A stretch of DNA of 64,000 nucleotides from Blautia glucerasea (GCF_020537505.1 NZ_JAJBMO010000004.1:1-64000), one strand, 5' to 3'; shown: positions 1 to 9,345, numbered from the stretch's first letter. Notes: generated from the sequence alone by a model not told the origin. Numbers and translations are program-made.

Positions 1-161
1 AGGGCTCTCCCGAGCGCCTTAGTCGTAGTTACCAGCTAGCTTGCCGGAACGTTGCTCCGCGCGGCGGTGAATATACATTGTGAAATCGCGTACGGGGTAA
101 CGACCAACCCACAAAATAGCAACTCACTGTACTAAATTGTAATAGAATTTTACACAAAAAG

Positions 162-197
162 CAAGCCAGGACAGATGTTCCCGCCTGTCCTGGCTTG
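162..197 (-). terminator. Rho-independent terminator of secDF
   Basis: A perfect 13-bp inverted repeat (CAAGCCAGGACAG, 162-174, with its complement at 185-197) lies just past the secDF stop. On the minus strand it is followed by a short U-run (A156-A160 on the plus strand). The first 150 bases of the window beyond it hold no gene I can recognise. Confidence 0.85.
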
Positions 198-209
198 AAA
201 TTCATTTAT

Positions 210-2636
210 TTATTTTTCTTCCTCAGATGTACTGTCCCCGGCATTCTTTGCAGCTTCCTGGGCTGCAAGACGCTCCTGAACTCTCTTACGGTTTTTCTTC
301 TTCGGTGCCGCCTGTCCATTTGCAGATGGAGCACTTGGTGCCTTTGCATTTGAAACAGTCTGCTTCGCCGGTGCAGAACCAGCTACAGCTTTTACAGTCT
401 GTGCCTGTCCGCCGCCGATTTTCTTCTTCATTACCAGCCACAATGCTCCGGTAATGCATACAGAAGAATAAGCACCGCAGATAATACCAACCATCAGAGG
501 AGCAGCAAACTCACGAATAGAAGATACACCCATGATGTAAAGAACTGCTACCATGATGAAGGTAGTAAGGGAAGTATAAATACTTCTGGTAAGTGTCTGT
601 GTAATACTCCTGTTCACCACTTCCTCGATATCATCTACGCGCTTGCTTCCATGAAGATTCTCACGGATACGGTCGAAGATAACGATTGTGGCGTTGATGG
701 AATAACCAACGATAGTCAGCATACAAGCGATAAAGGTATTTCCTACGGAAATTCTGGAAATCGCATAGAATGTAAGGACAACCAGTACGTCATGAAGAAG
801 TGCAAGTACTGCACTGCCTGCAAAGCGGATATCCTTGAAACGGAACCAGATGTAAAGAAGCATGAAGATAGTCGCAACAATAACCGCTACTACTGCATCT
901 CTTCTCATCTCATTGCTGACAGTAGAGGAAATGCTTTCTGCCTGGATCAGGGATTCATCTACACCAAACTTGTCAACAAGTGCCTGGTTCAATGCTTCAC
1001 GCTCATCAAGATCCAGGGAACGGGTCTTGATGATAACCTGATTCGTTCCTACAACCTTGGTAGGCTGTACATTTTTATCTCCTGTAACCTCTTCTACAAC
1101 AGGTGTAACCTCAGAGTCGATGGTCTTAATGTCCATGTCTTCGTTGAAGGTAACGTTGGTGGAAGTACCGCCTGAGAACTCAAGACTGTAGTTCAGGGCA
1201 TTTCCACCTGTAGCTTTGTGGATCAGCATAGTTGCCGGTCCTGCAAAGATCAGGATAATGGAAAGGGTGAAGCAGAATCTTCTCTTTCCAACAAAATTGA
1301 TAACTTTCTTCTCTTCGGTCTTGCCGTAGAATTTCTCATCGCGAACACCAACTGCATATAATGCATTGATCACAAGTCTGGAGAATACCAGTGCTGTGAA
1401 CATGGAGATCACAATACCAAGTGCCAGTGTATATGCGAAACCTTTAACAGAACCGGTTCCTAACCACATCAGCACGAATGCTGCGATCAGGGTTGTGATG
1501 TTTCCATCAAAGATTGCGGAAAAGGCTTTGGAAAAACCTGCCTTGATAGCGGCTCTTACGGTAGAACCTGCACCGATTTCCTCACGGATACGTGCATAAA
1601 TAATAACGTTTGCATCCACTGCCATACCAATACCAAGGATAATACCTGCAATACCCGGAAGCGTAAGGGTAATGTCAAATGCATTTAAGGTAAGCAGAAT
1701 GGTTGCTGTGTAGAAAATCAGGGAGAAGCCTGCAACCACACCAGGTACACGATAAGCAATGATCATGAACAGAATTACGATGATCAGACCGATCAGACCT
1801 GCAATAAGGCTGGTGGAAATAGCTTCCTCACCAAGTTGTGCTGCTACAACGCTGGAACGAAGCTCTGTAAGCTCAAGGCTAAGAGATCCGATACGGATAT
1901 AAGAAGCAAGCTCCTGTGCTCTCTCAACACTTTCCATACCACTGATCTGTGCTTTACCGCCTGTGATGGCTTCGTTTACTTTCGGAGCGCTTAATACACC
2001 GTTATCATAGATGATGGCGATCTGTTTTCCCACATTGTTCTGGGTTGCCTCAGCGAATTTGGTCTTTCCTTCATCTGTAAGAGTCAGATCTACTACATAC
2101 TCTCTGCTGCTGGAATTCTGCTGCTGGATCGCACCACCTGTAGCATCTGCCACATCAGTACCTTCCAGAACTACAGAGCCTGCTGCACGGATCTCGTCAA
2201 GGCTTCTTGCCAGGGAATATCCTGTCTCACTGTTGGAATCTGCCTGGAAGTTTGCGTTTCCATCATCGTCCTGCTGTGTGATAAAGCAGAGGGAACCTGG
2301 CTGGCCAAGTTCTTCCAGGATGGCATTTGCATCTGTTACACCAGGAATCTCTACATTGATACGGTCAGAGCCTTCCTGATATACCTGAGCCTCTGTGCTG
2401 TACTGCTCAACACGTTTCTGCAGCTTGTACACGGTATCACTCATGTCTTCACTGCTTGGGTTGCTGTCCTTCGCCTGATATGTAATGCTGACACCACCTG
2501 CCAGATCAAGTCCGGTCTTGATATTCTTCATGGAACCGGTTCCCGTAGGGCCAATACCTACAGCAGCCGTATAGCAAAAGAACACGGTAACGATGGCAGT
2601 CAGGATCAGGACTAAGATACCTCTTGATTTTTTCAT
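210..2636 (-). CDS. secDF: Fused protein translocase subunit SecDF
   Basis: Fused SecD and SecF (808 aa) that uses the proton gradient to assist protein export late in Sec translocation. The SecD half has an N-terminal membrane segment, a large extracytoplasmic domain and a six-helix RND core. The SecF half starts near residue 450 and has its own short external domain and core (GYSINATIVIFDRIREN-type motif). The C-terminal ~60 residues are a charged, Ala/Pro/Lys-rich tail beyond the last helix, longer than in many homologues. It is downstream of scfA-scfB, the usual clostridial arrangement, which suggests that export of the SCIFF peptide and Sec function are linked; that link is inference. 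Confidence 0.95.
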   Translation of the reverse strand: MKKSRGILVLILTAIVTVFFCYTAAVGIGPTGTGSMKNIKTGLDLAGGVSITYQAKDSNPSSEDMSDTVYKLQKRVEQYSTEAQVYQEGSDRINVEIPGVTDANAILEELGQPGSLCFITQQDDDGNANFQADSNSETGYSLARSLDEIRAAGSVVLEGTDVADATGGAIQQQNSSSREYVVDLTLTDEGKTKFAEATQNNVGKQIAIIYDNGVLSAPKVNEAITGGKAQISGMESVERAQELASYIRIGSLSLELTELRSSVVAAQLGEEAISTSLIAGLIGLIIVILFMIIAYRVPGVVAGFSLIFYTATILLTLNAFDITLTLPGIAGIILGIGMAVDANVIIYARIREEIGAGSTVRAAIKAGFSKAFSAIFDGNITTLIAAFVLMWLGTGSVKGFAYTLALGIVISMFTALVFSRLVINALYAVGVRDEKFYGKTEEKKVINFVGKRRFCFTLSIILIFAGPATMLIHKATGGNALNYSLEFSGGTSTNVTFNEDMDIKTIDSEVTPVVEEVTGDKNVQPTKVVGTNQVIIKTRSLDLDEREALNQALVDKFGVDESLIQAESISSTVSNEMRRDAVVAVIVATIFMLLYIWFRFKDIRFAGSAVLALLHDVLVVLTFYAISRISVGNTFIACMLTIVGYSINATIVIFDRIRENLHGSKRVDDIEEVVNRSITQTLTRSIYTSLTTFIMVAVLYIMGVSSIREFAAPLMVGIICGAYSSVCITGALWLVMKKKIGGGQAQTVKAVAGSAPAKQTVSNAKAPSAPSANGQAAPKKKNRKRVQERLAAQEAAKNAGDSTSEEEK

Positions 2637-2709
2637 TGTTCTGTCCCTTCTTTTTTGTTTTTCGCAAAAGCAGGGGCTGACAGAAATCTTCGCAGCTGGC
2701 GAAGTGCTA

Positions 2710-4077
2710 TCAGTCTTCTGCCAGTGCGGCTTTTATCATGATGGCGCACTCCACACGCTTCCTCTGGAGCTCGCATCCGATTTCATAATTACTTCTGATA
2801 TCCTTATGGGCATGGTATCCGTTTGCTGCGCATCCGCCGCTGCAGTAGAATCTTGCAAAGCATTCCTTGCAGGCTGGCTTAGTATAAACATTGCAGCATC
2901 CGAAATCTTTCTGGATGTCAGGTCTTGTAATTCCCTCATCCACATTTCCCATCAGGTATTCTTCCTCACCAACAAACTGGTGACATGGGTAAAAATCCCC
3001 CCATGGAGTTACGGCAAGATACTCTGTGCCGCTTCCGCATCCGGAGAGTCTCTTGTATACACAGGGACCGCCGGTAAGATCGATCATAAAGTGGAAGAAA
3101 TTAAAGCCTTTGCCCTCTTTCTCACGCTTAATCATCTCTTTCGCAAGAAGGTCGTATTCTTCCATAATCTTCGGCAGGTCTTCCTCGCGAAGCGCATACT
3201 CCTCAGATGGATCTGCCACTACAGGCTCTACGGAAATCTGCTTGAAGCCAAGGTCTGCAAGATGAAGGACATCCTGGGAGAAGTCAAGATTATGGTGAGT
3301 GAAGGTTCCTCTTACATAATACTTGTCCTGGTGGCGGGATTCTGCAAATTTCTCAAATTTCGGAAGGATCAGATCGTAGCTTCCTGCTCCCTTGCGGAAC
3401 GGACGCATAAAATCGTGAACCTCCTTGCGGCCATCAATACTGAGAACCACATTTCCCATCTCTTTGTTGCAGAATTCCATTACCTCATCGTTCAGCAGAA
3501 CGCCGTTGGTAGTAAGGGTAAAACGGAATTTCTTATTGTGGAGCTTCTCCTGCTCACGGCCGTATGCTACCAGATCCTTTACAACCTTCCAGTTCATAAG
3601 CGGCTCGCCGCCAAAGAAATCCACCTCCAGATTGTGTCTGGAGCCTGAATTGGCGATCAGGAAATCCAGTGCCTTCTTCCCTACCTCAAAAGACATGAGA
3701 GCTCGTCTTCCATGATACTCTCCTTCTTCTGCAAAGCAGTAGCGACAGGCAAGGTTACAATCATGGGCGATGTGCAGGCAGAGGGCTTTCACCACTGTCT
3801 GACGGTTCTTGGTAAATGCATCAATGGCATTTTCGTATACATCCCTGGTAAAAAGCATGCCGTCAGCTTTCAGCTTCTCACACTCTGTCACTGATGTCTT
3901 AATATCCTCTTCTGAAAACTGATCTCCCAGTTTTCCTACAATGGCAGCTGTGTCCAGACCCTCTTCCATATAAGGAAGTACTTCGTAGGTCACTTCGTCC
4001 ACAACATGGATACATCCGCTGTTGATATCCAGCACGATGTTATAGCCATTGTTCTGATAACGGTGAATCAGACTCAT
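2710..4077 (-). CDS. scfB: SCIFF peptide radical SAM maturase
   Basis: Radical SAM enzyme (455 aa) that installs thioether crosslinks in the SCIFF ranthipeptide encoded just upstream. The [4Fe-4S]-binding CxxxCxxC motif is visible as CNLACRYC near residue 110. A C-terminal SPASM/Twitch region carries many cysteines (CGSG, CHQF, CCN, CKECFARFYCSGGC) for auxiliary clusters, and an N-terminal RiPP-recognition-like segment precedes the barrel. I chose the ATG at 4077 because AAAGGA lies at good spacing before it; an in-frame ATG at 4095 would add six residues. It is in the same direction as scfA, 280 bases away, across a structured gap. Confidence 0.93.
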   Translation of the reverse strand: MSLIHRYQNNGYNIVLDINSGCIHVVDEVTYEVLPYMEEGLDTAAIVGKLGDQFSEEDIKTSVTECEKLKADGMLFTRDVYENAIDAFTKNRQTVVKALCLHIAHDCNLACRYCFAEEGEYHGRRALMSFEVGKKALDFLIANSGSRHNLEVDFFGGEPLMNWKVVKDLVAYGREQEKLHNKKFRFTLTTNGVLLNDEVMEFCNKEMGNVVLSIDGRKEVHDFMRPFRKGAGSYDLILPKFEKFAESRHQDKYYVRGTFTHHNLDFSQDVLHLADLGFKQISVEPVVADPSEEYALREEDLPKIMEEYDLLAKEMIKREKEGKGFNFFHFMIDLTGGPCVYKRLSGCGSGTEYLAVTPWGDFYPCHQFVGEEEYLMGNVDEGITRPDIQKDFGCCNVYTKPACKECFARFYCSGGCAANGYHAHKDIRSNYEIGCELQRKRVECAIMIKAALAED

Positions 4078-4114
4078 GTTAATATATCCTTTCATTCTTT
4101 CCTATTGCATGAAT

Positions 4115-4140
4115 AAGCAGCGGTTTTTACACCGCTGCTT
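4115..4140 (-). terminator. Hairpin between scfA and scfB (attenuator-like)
   Basis: A perfect 10-bp inverted repeat (AAGCAGCGGT with its complement, 6-nt loop) lies about 40 bases before the scfB start. It has no U-run on the minus strand, so it may be an intercistronic stabiliser or partial attenuator that keeps the peptide mRNA more abundant than the maturase message. Confidence 0.45.
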
Positions 4141-4358
4141 ACCGTTGTTCCCAGTTGCGAAGGAAATGTCGCCTGTGGGCGACATTCCTATGAAAGTCAG
4201 CTGCTCCGCGCCAATGGCGCTCCCACAGCTGCCGACCGCATTCGTAATCCGGGCTACCGCCCTACTTACTCCTACGGTCTAGCCCGTCTGATGTCTGTAC
4301 AGCCGAGCAAGCGAGCTTGCTCAACTGCCCAGCCGCCATCTGGGACTTTCATAGTAAG
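4141..4358. repeat. Highly structured intergenic element between scfB and scfA
   Basis: This 218-base gap is packed with perfect inverted repeats: AATGTCGCC (4165-4173) with 4178-4186; an outer 11-bp pair CTATGAAAGTC (4188-4198) with 4344-4354; and GAGCAAGC (4305-4312) with 4315-4322. GGGCTACCG also pairs with CGGT-TAGCCC around a loop at 4251-4286. A 37-base stretch starting at 4240 recurs at 63005 with two differences, so at least part of it is a dispersed genomic repeat. It is more GC-rich than its surroundings. I do not recognise a known RNA family. Confidence 0.55.
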
Positions 4359-4499
4359 TTATTTATTCTCGCAGCTCTGGTTTCCTACTGTACAGGATGT
4401 CTTGCATGCGGACTGACATGATGTCTGGCACTCGCCGCAACCGCCTTTCTTTACAGTGTTCTGCAGATTCTTTGTATTTAATGTTTTGATATGCTGCAT
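4359..4499 (-). CDS. scfA: SCIFF ranthipeptide precursor (six cysteines in forty-five residues)
   Basis: A 46-residue peptide beginning MQHIKTLNTKNLQNTVKKGG, followed by a Cys-rich core with six cysteines (CGEC, TSC, SAC, TSC, SC). This matches the near-invariant clostridial SCIFF family, the substrate of the neighbouring scfB, which forms Cys-to-alpha-carbon (thioether) bonds. GGAGG sits at 4508-4512 on the minus strand, 9 bases before the ATG. The mature role of SCIFF is unresolved; its extreme conservation suggests a housekeeping or signalling function rather than a strain-specific bacteriocin. Confidence 0.95.
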   Translation of the reverse strand: MQHIKTLNTKNLQNTVKKGGCGECQTSCQSACKTSCTVGNQSCENK

Positions 4500-4533
4500 A
4501 GTATTAGCCTCCTTATGTATATAATCTTTGCCT

Positions 4534-4539
4534 AGTATA
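4534..4539 (-). promoter_or_regulatory. Probable -10 box of the scfA promoter
   Basis: On the minus strand TATACT lies 35 bases before the scfA ATG, inside an A-rich tract, with a weak TTTAAA hexamer 17 bases upstream. It is the only good sigma-A-like match in the gap between the membrane protein gene and scfA. Confidence 0.5.
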
Positions 4540-4631
4540 CCATATTTTTTTTTATTTTTAAAGCATTTTTTTATAGGCTTAGACGGGAATCTTCCAGGAT
4601 TCTTTCATGGAATCCCTCAAGCTGTATTTTT

Positions 4632-4982
4632 TCAGGATAACATGCCCCCAAGAGCACCGCCTCCCAGACACATCAGGAACGTAGTTACTGCATGCATCAG
4701 GCTCATATCCCATTTTCCTTTTGCCACAAAAGATACCGTAATTAAAAGCAGATAGTAAAAAACACCTACCAGAATCCCCCATAAATATTTATCTTTGCGT
4801 AGGATTTTTCCTGCCAGAAAGCCTCCTAAAAGGCAGGACAAAATATAAACAGCTACAATTCCTGCCGACACCGGCTTTTCCCCCAGGTCAAACTGGAACA
4901 GAAGGAATGCCAGAAACAAAAGGAATATTCCAGTAACTGCATAAGAAAAAAGTAAGGATTTTAAAATTGCTTTCATTTTCAT
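4632..4982 (-). CDS. TIGR04086-family small membrane protein
   Basis: 116 aa with four predicted membrane helices (about residues 8-28, 38-58, 66-86 and 96-115) and a Gly-rich C-terminal helix. This size and topology immediately upstream of scfA match the TIGR04086 membrane protein commonly found next to SCIFF; assignment is by context and topology. The function is unknown. The start at 4982 is supported by GGGAGGG about 8 bases upstream, but that ribosome site lies in the 3' arm of the terminator hairpin at 4989-5019, so translation may respond to that structure. Confidence 0.75.
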   Translation of the reverse strand: MKMKAILKSLLFSYAVTGIFLLFLAFLLFQFDLGEKPVSAGIVAVYILSCLLGGFLAGKILRKDKYLWGILVGVFYYLLLITVSFVAKGKWDMSLMHAVTTFLMCLGGGALGGMLS

Positions 4983-4985
4983 AAA

Positions 4986-5019
4986 AACAGCCCTCCCATA
5001 TGCAATATATGGAAGGGCT
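4986..5019 (-). terminator. Terminator of the surface protein gene, overlapping the next ribosome site
   Basis: AGCCCTCCCATAT (4989-5001) pairs with 5007-5019 with one mismatch, and a U-run (TGTTTTT on the minus strand) follows directly. The next ATG (4982) comes straight after the U-run, and its Shine-Dalgarno GGGAGGG is the second arm of the hairpin. Confidence 0.75.
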
Positions 5020-5054
5020 GACCTGGTTATTCGTCTTATGTCAAAGCCTGTTAT

Positions 5055-7055
5055 TTATTTTTTCTTTTTGCGGACTATGATCACAATAATGATAACAGCC
5101 GCTGCTGCGATCACAAGGATCACAAACGGAAGGATCACTGTGTTATCGCCGGTTTTTACTGCACTTGAGGTCTGGTTCTGGCCATTGCTTCCAGTTGTAG
5201 TCCCAGCTGTCTGTCCACCAGAGGTACCGTTGGAGCTGTTTTCTGTTCCATTTGCGGAAGTACCATCTGTTCTGGTTGTACCCTGGGATGTCCCTGCTGA
5301 AGTGCCAGTTCCGGAAGTTCCGCTTCCAGAAGTTCCATTTGTTATGGAGCTGCCAGTTCCGTTTTCTGCACTGCCTGTAGTAGTTCCAGAAGTACCATTT
5401 GTGGTTCCAGAGTTGCTTTCTGTACCGGAATTATCTGAATTTCCAGTTCCATTTCCGCTGGTTCCATTGGAAGTTCCTGTACCATTTCCAGCTGTTCCTG
5501 CTGTTCCATTAGTACCTGTTCCAGTTACAGACGGGGATGGTGTAGGAGTCCCGCTAATAGCCTGGGTTGGTGTCGGGGTAGGTGTACCTTTATCCCCGTA
5601 AGCGCCATTTGCAATATCCTCCCCTACGATCGGACGGAAACCTGCGATTCCAAAGGGACTGAAGGAATGTGTACTGAATATCATGGTGCTTCCATTTACA
5701 CTTGGAACAATGGTCTCTGTGGCGCCATTGTCAAGGAGATGCTCGATGGAGTACTCGTATCCCTCTTTCACCGGAATGGTTACACTTACATACTGTCCGT
5801 CCGGGATCTCATACTCTGTATTATTCTTCAGATTCCATAATTTGAACTCATAGGACTGGAAAATAGTGGCTTTCTCTTCATTCTTAAATTCATAGCTATT
5901 GCCGCTGGTTACCTGGAACTGAACATACCAAGGAAGGTCGATTCCAGATACGGAAATGCCCTCACAGCTGTGGTTCTCAGCTGCTCTTGCAGCCTGCTCT
6001 TCTTCTGTCAGATTGTCCTCTGCTGTGTCAGGTCTTGAATCTGCCAGTGAAAAATCAAGGGGATTGTCGAAAATGTTCTTCTGATCACCTTCTGTTCCCT
6101 CTTCCTCTGCAGATTTCTCCTCCGACTCATCAGCCTCATCACTGCCGTCCAGGACAGTCGCTCCTGGCATTGCTGCGCCAAAATTCTCATTCAGCTTACC
6201 AGTTCCTTCTAGCGGGTCTACTGTTTCTGTACTGTCAGCTGCAGATAGGCTGTTATCTGCTTCTGTGTCGTCTCTGGTATCTGCTTCAGCCTTCTGGTCT
6301 GAAGATGCTGTATCATTTTCTGTCTGGCTTTCGTCAGATGATTCATCTGGAGCTTCTGTGCCAACAGTCACATTTTCTGCATCACTGGAAATATCTTCTG
6401 CACTTCCAGTAACCGTATCCTGAGAAATTTCTTCCTTGTCAGCTGCTGTCTCACTTTCATCTGCTGATGAACTGTCCTCGGTATCGGTATTCTCCTTGCC
6501 AGAATCTGCTGTGTTTTCTTTTATATTCTCTGTTTTCTGGTCTTCTGATGGAGCATCAGCATTTTTATCTGAAGCATCATTCTGTGATGAATCATCTTTC
6601 GTCACAGTATCTGTGCCAGAAAGGAAATCTTCTGCCGGTGTCTGCTCGGATGATACTGCTTCCCCCTCCCCTTCTATGCTGCTGACTACGACTGTGATCT
6701 TGCCCTTCACAACCTTTTTATCCGCATCCCAGCCGGAAAGATAGGAAAGATCCACATCTTCTGCTGGTTTAAACACAACTTCACAGGACTGGACTCTTTT
6801 ATTTGGAACAAAAGATGTGTCCACCCATGAAAGGGTTCCATAATCACTTTTCGGCAATGTCACTTCTGAAAGGGCTATTGGCTGGTCTATGGTAATATTA
6901 TCCGGAATGAGACTGGATGTCTCAAGTGTGGTCTCGGTGTTCTGTCCCCACGCAGTAACCGGATAAGCCTGTCCGGTCATCAAAACTGCTGTCATTGCAG
7001 CTGCCGCAAGTAAGGATACACTTTTTCTGTACATAACGTTTTTTTTCTTCTTCAT
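5055..7055 (-). CDS. Secreted, wall-anchored acidic surface protein
   Basis: 666 aa. It has an N-terminal signal peptide (KKKK, then a hydrophobic stretch ending near residue 35). A ~200-residue extremely Asp/Glu/Ser-rich linker spans about residues 130-330. A globular part follows (about 340-480), and then a Gly/Thr/Ser/Asn low-complexity stalk after a TPTPTPT segment (about 490-630). The C-terminus has a VKTGD sorting-type motif, a hydrophobic helix and a KKKK tail, as in clostridial sortase substrates that lack classical LPXTG. AGAGGTG precedes the ATG. The globular domain is not one I can name, so the binding partner is unknown. It probably forms a stalked adhesin or wall protein. Confidence 0.8.
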   Translation of the reverse strand: MKKKKNVMYRKSVSLLAAAAMTAVLMTGQAYPVTAWGQNTETTLETSSLIPDNITIDQPIALSEVTLPKSDYGTLSWVDTSFVPNKRVQSCEVVFKPAEDVDLSYLSGWDADKKVVKGKITVVVSSIEGEGEAVSSEQTPAEDFLSGTDTVTKDDSSQNDASDKNADAPSEDQKTENIKENTADSGKENTDTEDSSSADESETAADKEEISQDTVTGSAEDISSDAENVTVGTEAPDESSDESQTENDTASSDQKAEADTRDDTEADNSLSAADSTETVDPLEGTGKLNENFGAAMPGATVLDGSDEADESEEKSAEEEGTEGDQKNIFDNPLDFSLADSRPDTAEDNLTEEEQAARAAENHSCEGISVSGIDLPWYVQFQVTSGNSYEFKNEEKATIFQSYEFKLWNLKNNTEYEIPDGQYVSVTIPVKEGYEYSIEHLLDNGATETIVPSVNGSTMIFSTHSFSPFGIAGFRPIVGEDIANGAYGDKGTPTPTPTQAISGTPTPSPSVTGTGTNGTAGTAGNGTGTSNGTSGNGTGNSDNSGTESNSGTTNGTSGTTTGSAENGTGSSITNGTSGSGTSGTGTSAGTSQGTTRTDGTSANGTENSSNGTSGGQTAGTTTGSNGQNQTSSAVKTGDNTVILPFVILVIAAAAVIIIVIIVRKKKK

Positions 7056-7351
7056 CCTGGCACCTCTGTTGTATATATATAAATTAATTATATGATCAAA
7101 ATGTAAGCATTTCTTTTTCTTTAACGTATACTATATCAAATCTTTACTCTTTTGTAAATATTCTGTAACAATTTATTTTATTCTTTACCACACCGAATTA
7201 TAACACAGTTCTACCTTTTTCGACACCCCCCAATTCTATTTTTTATATCCTATTTTTTCGTTGTTTTTCCCCTTTTTGTTTTCCTTGCATTTTCACTCTG
7301 AATCATGTATATTCTTTCTTAACATTATTATAAAAAAGGAGTGAACATAGT
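7056..7351. other. Divergent intergenic region
   Basis: About 295 AT-rich bases between two divergently transcribed genes. It must hold both promoters, but I see no single convincing pair of boxes and no conserved structured element. Confidence 0.5.
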
Positions 7352-8638
7352 TTGGATTCAAGTGTCCCTATACAGGCGGTCACCATATTGATTCTGGTGC
7401 TTTTGTCCGCCTTCTTTTCCTCTGCAGAAACCTCTATGACGGCAGCCAACCGCATCCGCATCCATTCCCTGGCTGAACAGGGCAACAAGCGTGCGATTAC
7501 TTTGGAGAAGGTAATTTCCAATTCAGGAAAAATGCTCAGCACTATTTTAATTGGAAATAACATTGTAAACATCGCTGCTTCTTCCCTTGCCACAACCTTT
7601 ACCATGAAAGTGTTTGGAAGCATGTATATCGGTGTTGCTACCGGTGTTATGACTCTTCTGGTTCTTCTCTTCGGAGAGATTACCCCGAAGACCATTGCCA
7701 CCCTGAAAGCCGATGACCTGGCCCTTTCTTACGCAAGACCGGTTTATGCCCTTATGACAGTGCTGACTCCTGTCATTTATATTGTTGGAAAGCTTGCAAA
7801 CGGCATTCTTTTTGTCCTTCGGGTAGATCCCAATGCCAAGAAGGATACCATCACTGAGCACGAGCTTCGTTCCATGGTAAATGTGGGACAGGAAAATGGT
7901 GTTATTGAGCGGGAAGAAAAGCAGATGATCTACAATGTGTTTGATTTCGGCGATTCTGCTGCCAAAGATGTTATGATCCCCCGAATCGACATGACCTTTA
8001 TTGATGTGGACTCCACGTACCAGGAGCTTATGGATGTTTTTAAGGAGGATATGCATACCCGTTTTCCGGTTTATGAGGACAATACAGACAATGTAGTTGG
8101 AATTATCAATGTGAAAGATCTTCTTCTCTATCCGGAACATGAACCATTTTCTATCCGAAGGATTCTTCGCGAGCCTTATTTCACCTATGAATATAAGCGC
8201 ACCACAGACCTTATGATGGAAATGCGGAAGGCTTCTGTGAACCTTGCAATTGTCCTTGACGAGTACGGTTCTACTGCTGGTCTTGTCACTTTGGAGGACC
8301 TTCTGGAAGAGATTGTAGGAGAAATCCGGGATGAATATGACGAGGATGAGGAAGAGCCCATCCGTGAGATCCAGCCTGGCAGAGAATATGAGGTGCTTGG
8401 TTCTGCCAAACTGGATGATATCAATGAATCTCTGGGAACCCATCTTGAATCAGAGGACTATGACTCTGTAGGCGGCTATATTATTGAGCAGCTTGACTGC
8501 CTGCCGCGGGAGGGAGAATCCGTTACCTTGGAGGACGGCATGCATCTGGTTGTGGACGAGTTAGATAAGAATCGTATTGAACTGGTGCACATCTGGCTTC
8601 CGGAGCGCAAAGATACCGAAGAGACCAACAACGTTTAA
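7352..8638 (+). CDS. Hemolysin C/CorC (CNNM-type) membrane transporter
   Basis: 428 aa: an N-terminal DUF21/CNNM membrane domain with about four helices (residues 1-140), two CBS domains (about 200-330) and a C-terminal CorC_HlyC transporter-associated domain (about 345-420). The family is implicated in magnesium or other divalent cation efflux or resistance. The reading frame starts with TTG at 7352, preceded by AAAGGAG at good spacing; no ATG or GTG in frame is better placed. It is the only rightward gene in the left flank and is closed by a strong terminator. Confidence 0.9.
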   Translation: MDSSVPIQAVTILILVLLSAFFSSAETSMTAANRIRIHSLAEQGNKRAITLEKVISNSGKMLSTILIGNNIVNIAASSLATTFTMKVFGSMYIGVATGVMTLLVLLFGEITPKTIATLKADDLALSYARPVYALMTVLTPVIYIVGKLANGILFVLRVDPNAKKDTITEHELRSMVNVGQENGVIEREEKQMIYNVFDFGDSAAKDVMIPRIDMTFIDVDSTYQELMDVFKEDMHTRFPVYEDNTDNVVGIINVKDLLLYPEHEPFSIRRILREPYFTYEYKRTTDLMMEMRKASVNLAIVLDEYGSTAGLVTLEDLLEEIVGEIRDEYDEDEEEPIREIQPGREYEVLGSAKLDDINESLGTHLESEDYDSVGGYIIEQLDCLPREGESVTLEDGMHLVVDELDKNRIELVHIWLPERKDTEETNNV

Positions 8639-8687
8639 ACAAAAATCATAATTTCGCGTCCAATTCTTCTGCCTATATGGACTAGCT

Positions 8688-8733
8688 AAAAATCCGAATG
8701 TTTCTTATTCTTTTATAAGAACATTCGGATTTT
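8688..8733. terminator. Bidirectional terminator
   Basis: AAAAATCCGAATGTT (8688-8702) pairs with 8720-8733 and has A and T runs on both sides. It serves the rightward transporter gene and the convergent leftward YdcF-like gene. Confidence 0.85.
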
Positions 8734-8739
8734 CTGTTT

Positions 8740-9345
8740 CTACGCCTTTCCTCTATCTCCCAGCATCAGGCAGAACTGCTTTATGATCCGGCCGATTTCT
8801 CCGGTGACAGCCTCCACTCCGGCTTCTGTTTCCCGCCAGTTTTCTCTGGTGATCCCATCCGGGCACGCCGGGCACACCAGAAACTCTGTCTCCGGGTATA
8901 AAAGTCGATAATACATCAGGGATCTTCTGGCGTGATAAGTTTTGCAGCAGAGAATTGCTTTTTTCACCGGAAGTCTGTGAAGATCCGTCACCTGTCTGGA
9001 AAAAATTGCATTTTCATAGGTAAATGTAGCCTGGTCTTCCCTAAAAATTGCCTCTTCTGGAACTCCATTTTTCATAAGCACTGTTTTTAGGAATTCCCAT
9101 TCCGTCTCGTAATTTCCATCATAAAGTTCTTTCTTCGACTGTACACCTACAAATTTCCCCAAAGTAATACTATATCGTCCGCTTGGTAAAACATAAGGGG
9201 CATAGCCTTCTTTATATAAAGAAGCCGCTTTTTCGGCCATCTCCGGAAAACCATTTCCAGGCACAAAAATAATGTCTGCCTTCTCTGGTTTATTTTCTGC
9301 AAAAACAAAATCCTCTGTATTTTTCAAAAACTCAGTGTAATCCAC
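8740..9345 (-). CDS. YdcF/DUF218-family protein
   Basis: 201 aa. It starts with an ADIIFVPGNGFPEMAEKAA segment and continues with the alternating beta/alpha pattern of DUF218 (ElyC/SanA/YdcF) proteins, including an ENA(IF)S motif and the late KAILCCKTYHARRS strand. It has no membrane segment, unlike SanA or ElyC, so it is the soluble YdcF type. YdcF binds S-adenosylmethionine in E. coli; the physiological role is unknown. It is a single gene facing the terminator at 8688-8733. Confidence 0.8.
   Translation of the reverse strand: MDYTEFLKNTEDFVFAENKPEKADIIFVPGNGFPEMAEKAASLYKEGYAPYVLPSGRYSITLGKFVGVQSKKELYDGNYETEWEFLKTVLMKNGVPEEAIFREDQATFTYENAIFSRQVTDLHRLPVKKAILCCKTYHARRSLMYYRLLYPETEFLVCPACPDGITRENWRETEAGVEAVTGEIGRIIKQFCLMLGDRGKA

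Noticed and set aside
2593..3648. A long plus-strand frame opposite secDF/scfB.
   Set aside because: It is antisense to two well-supported genes and has no ribosome site or recognisable domain.
5038..5601. A Val/Pro-rich plus-strand frame.
   Set aside because: It is the antisense shadow of the Gly/Thr/Asn-rich stalk of the surface protein.
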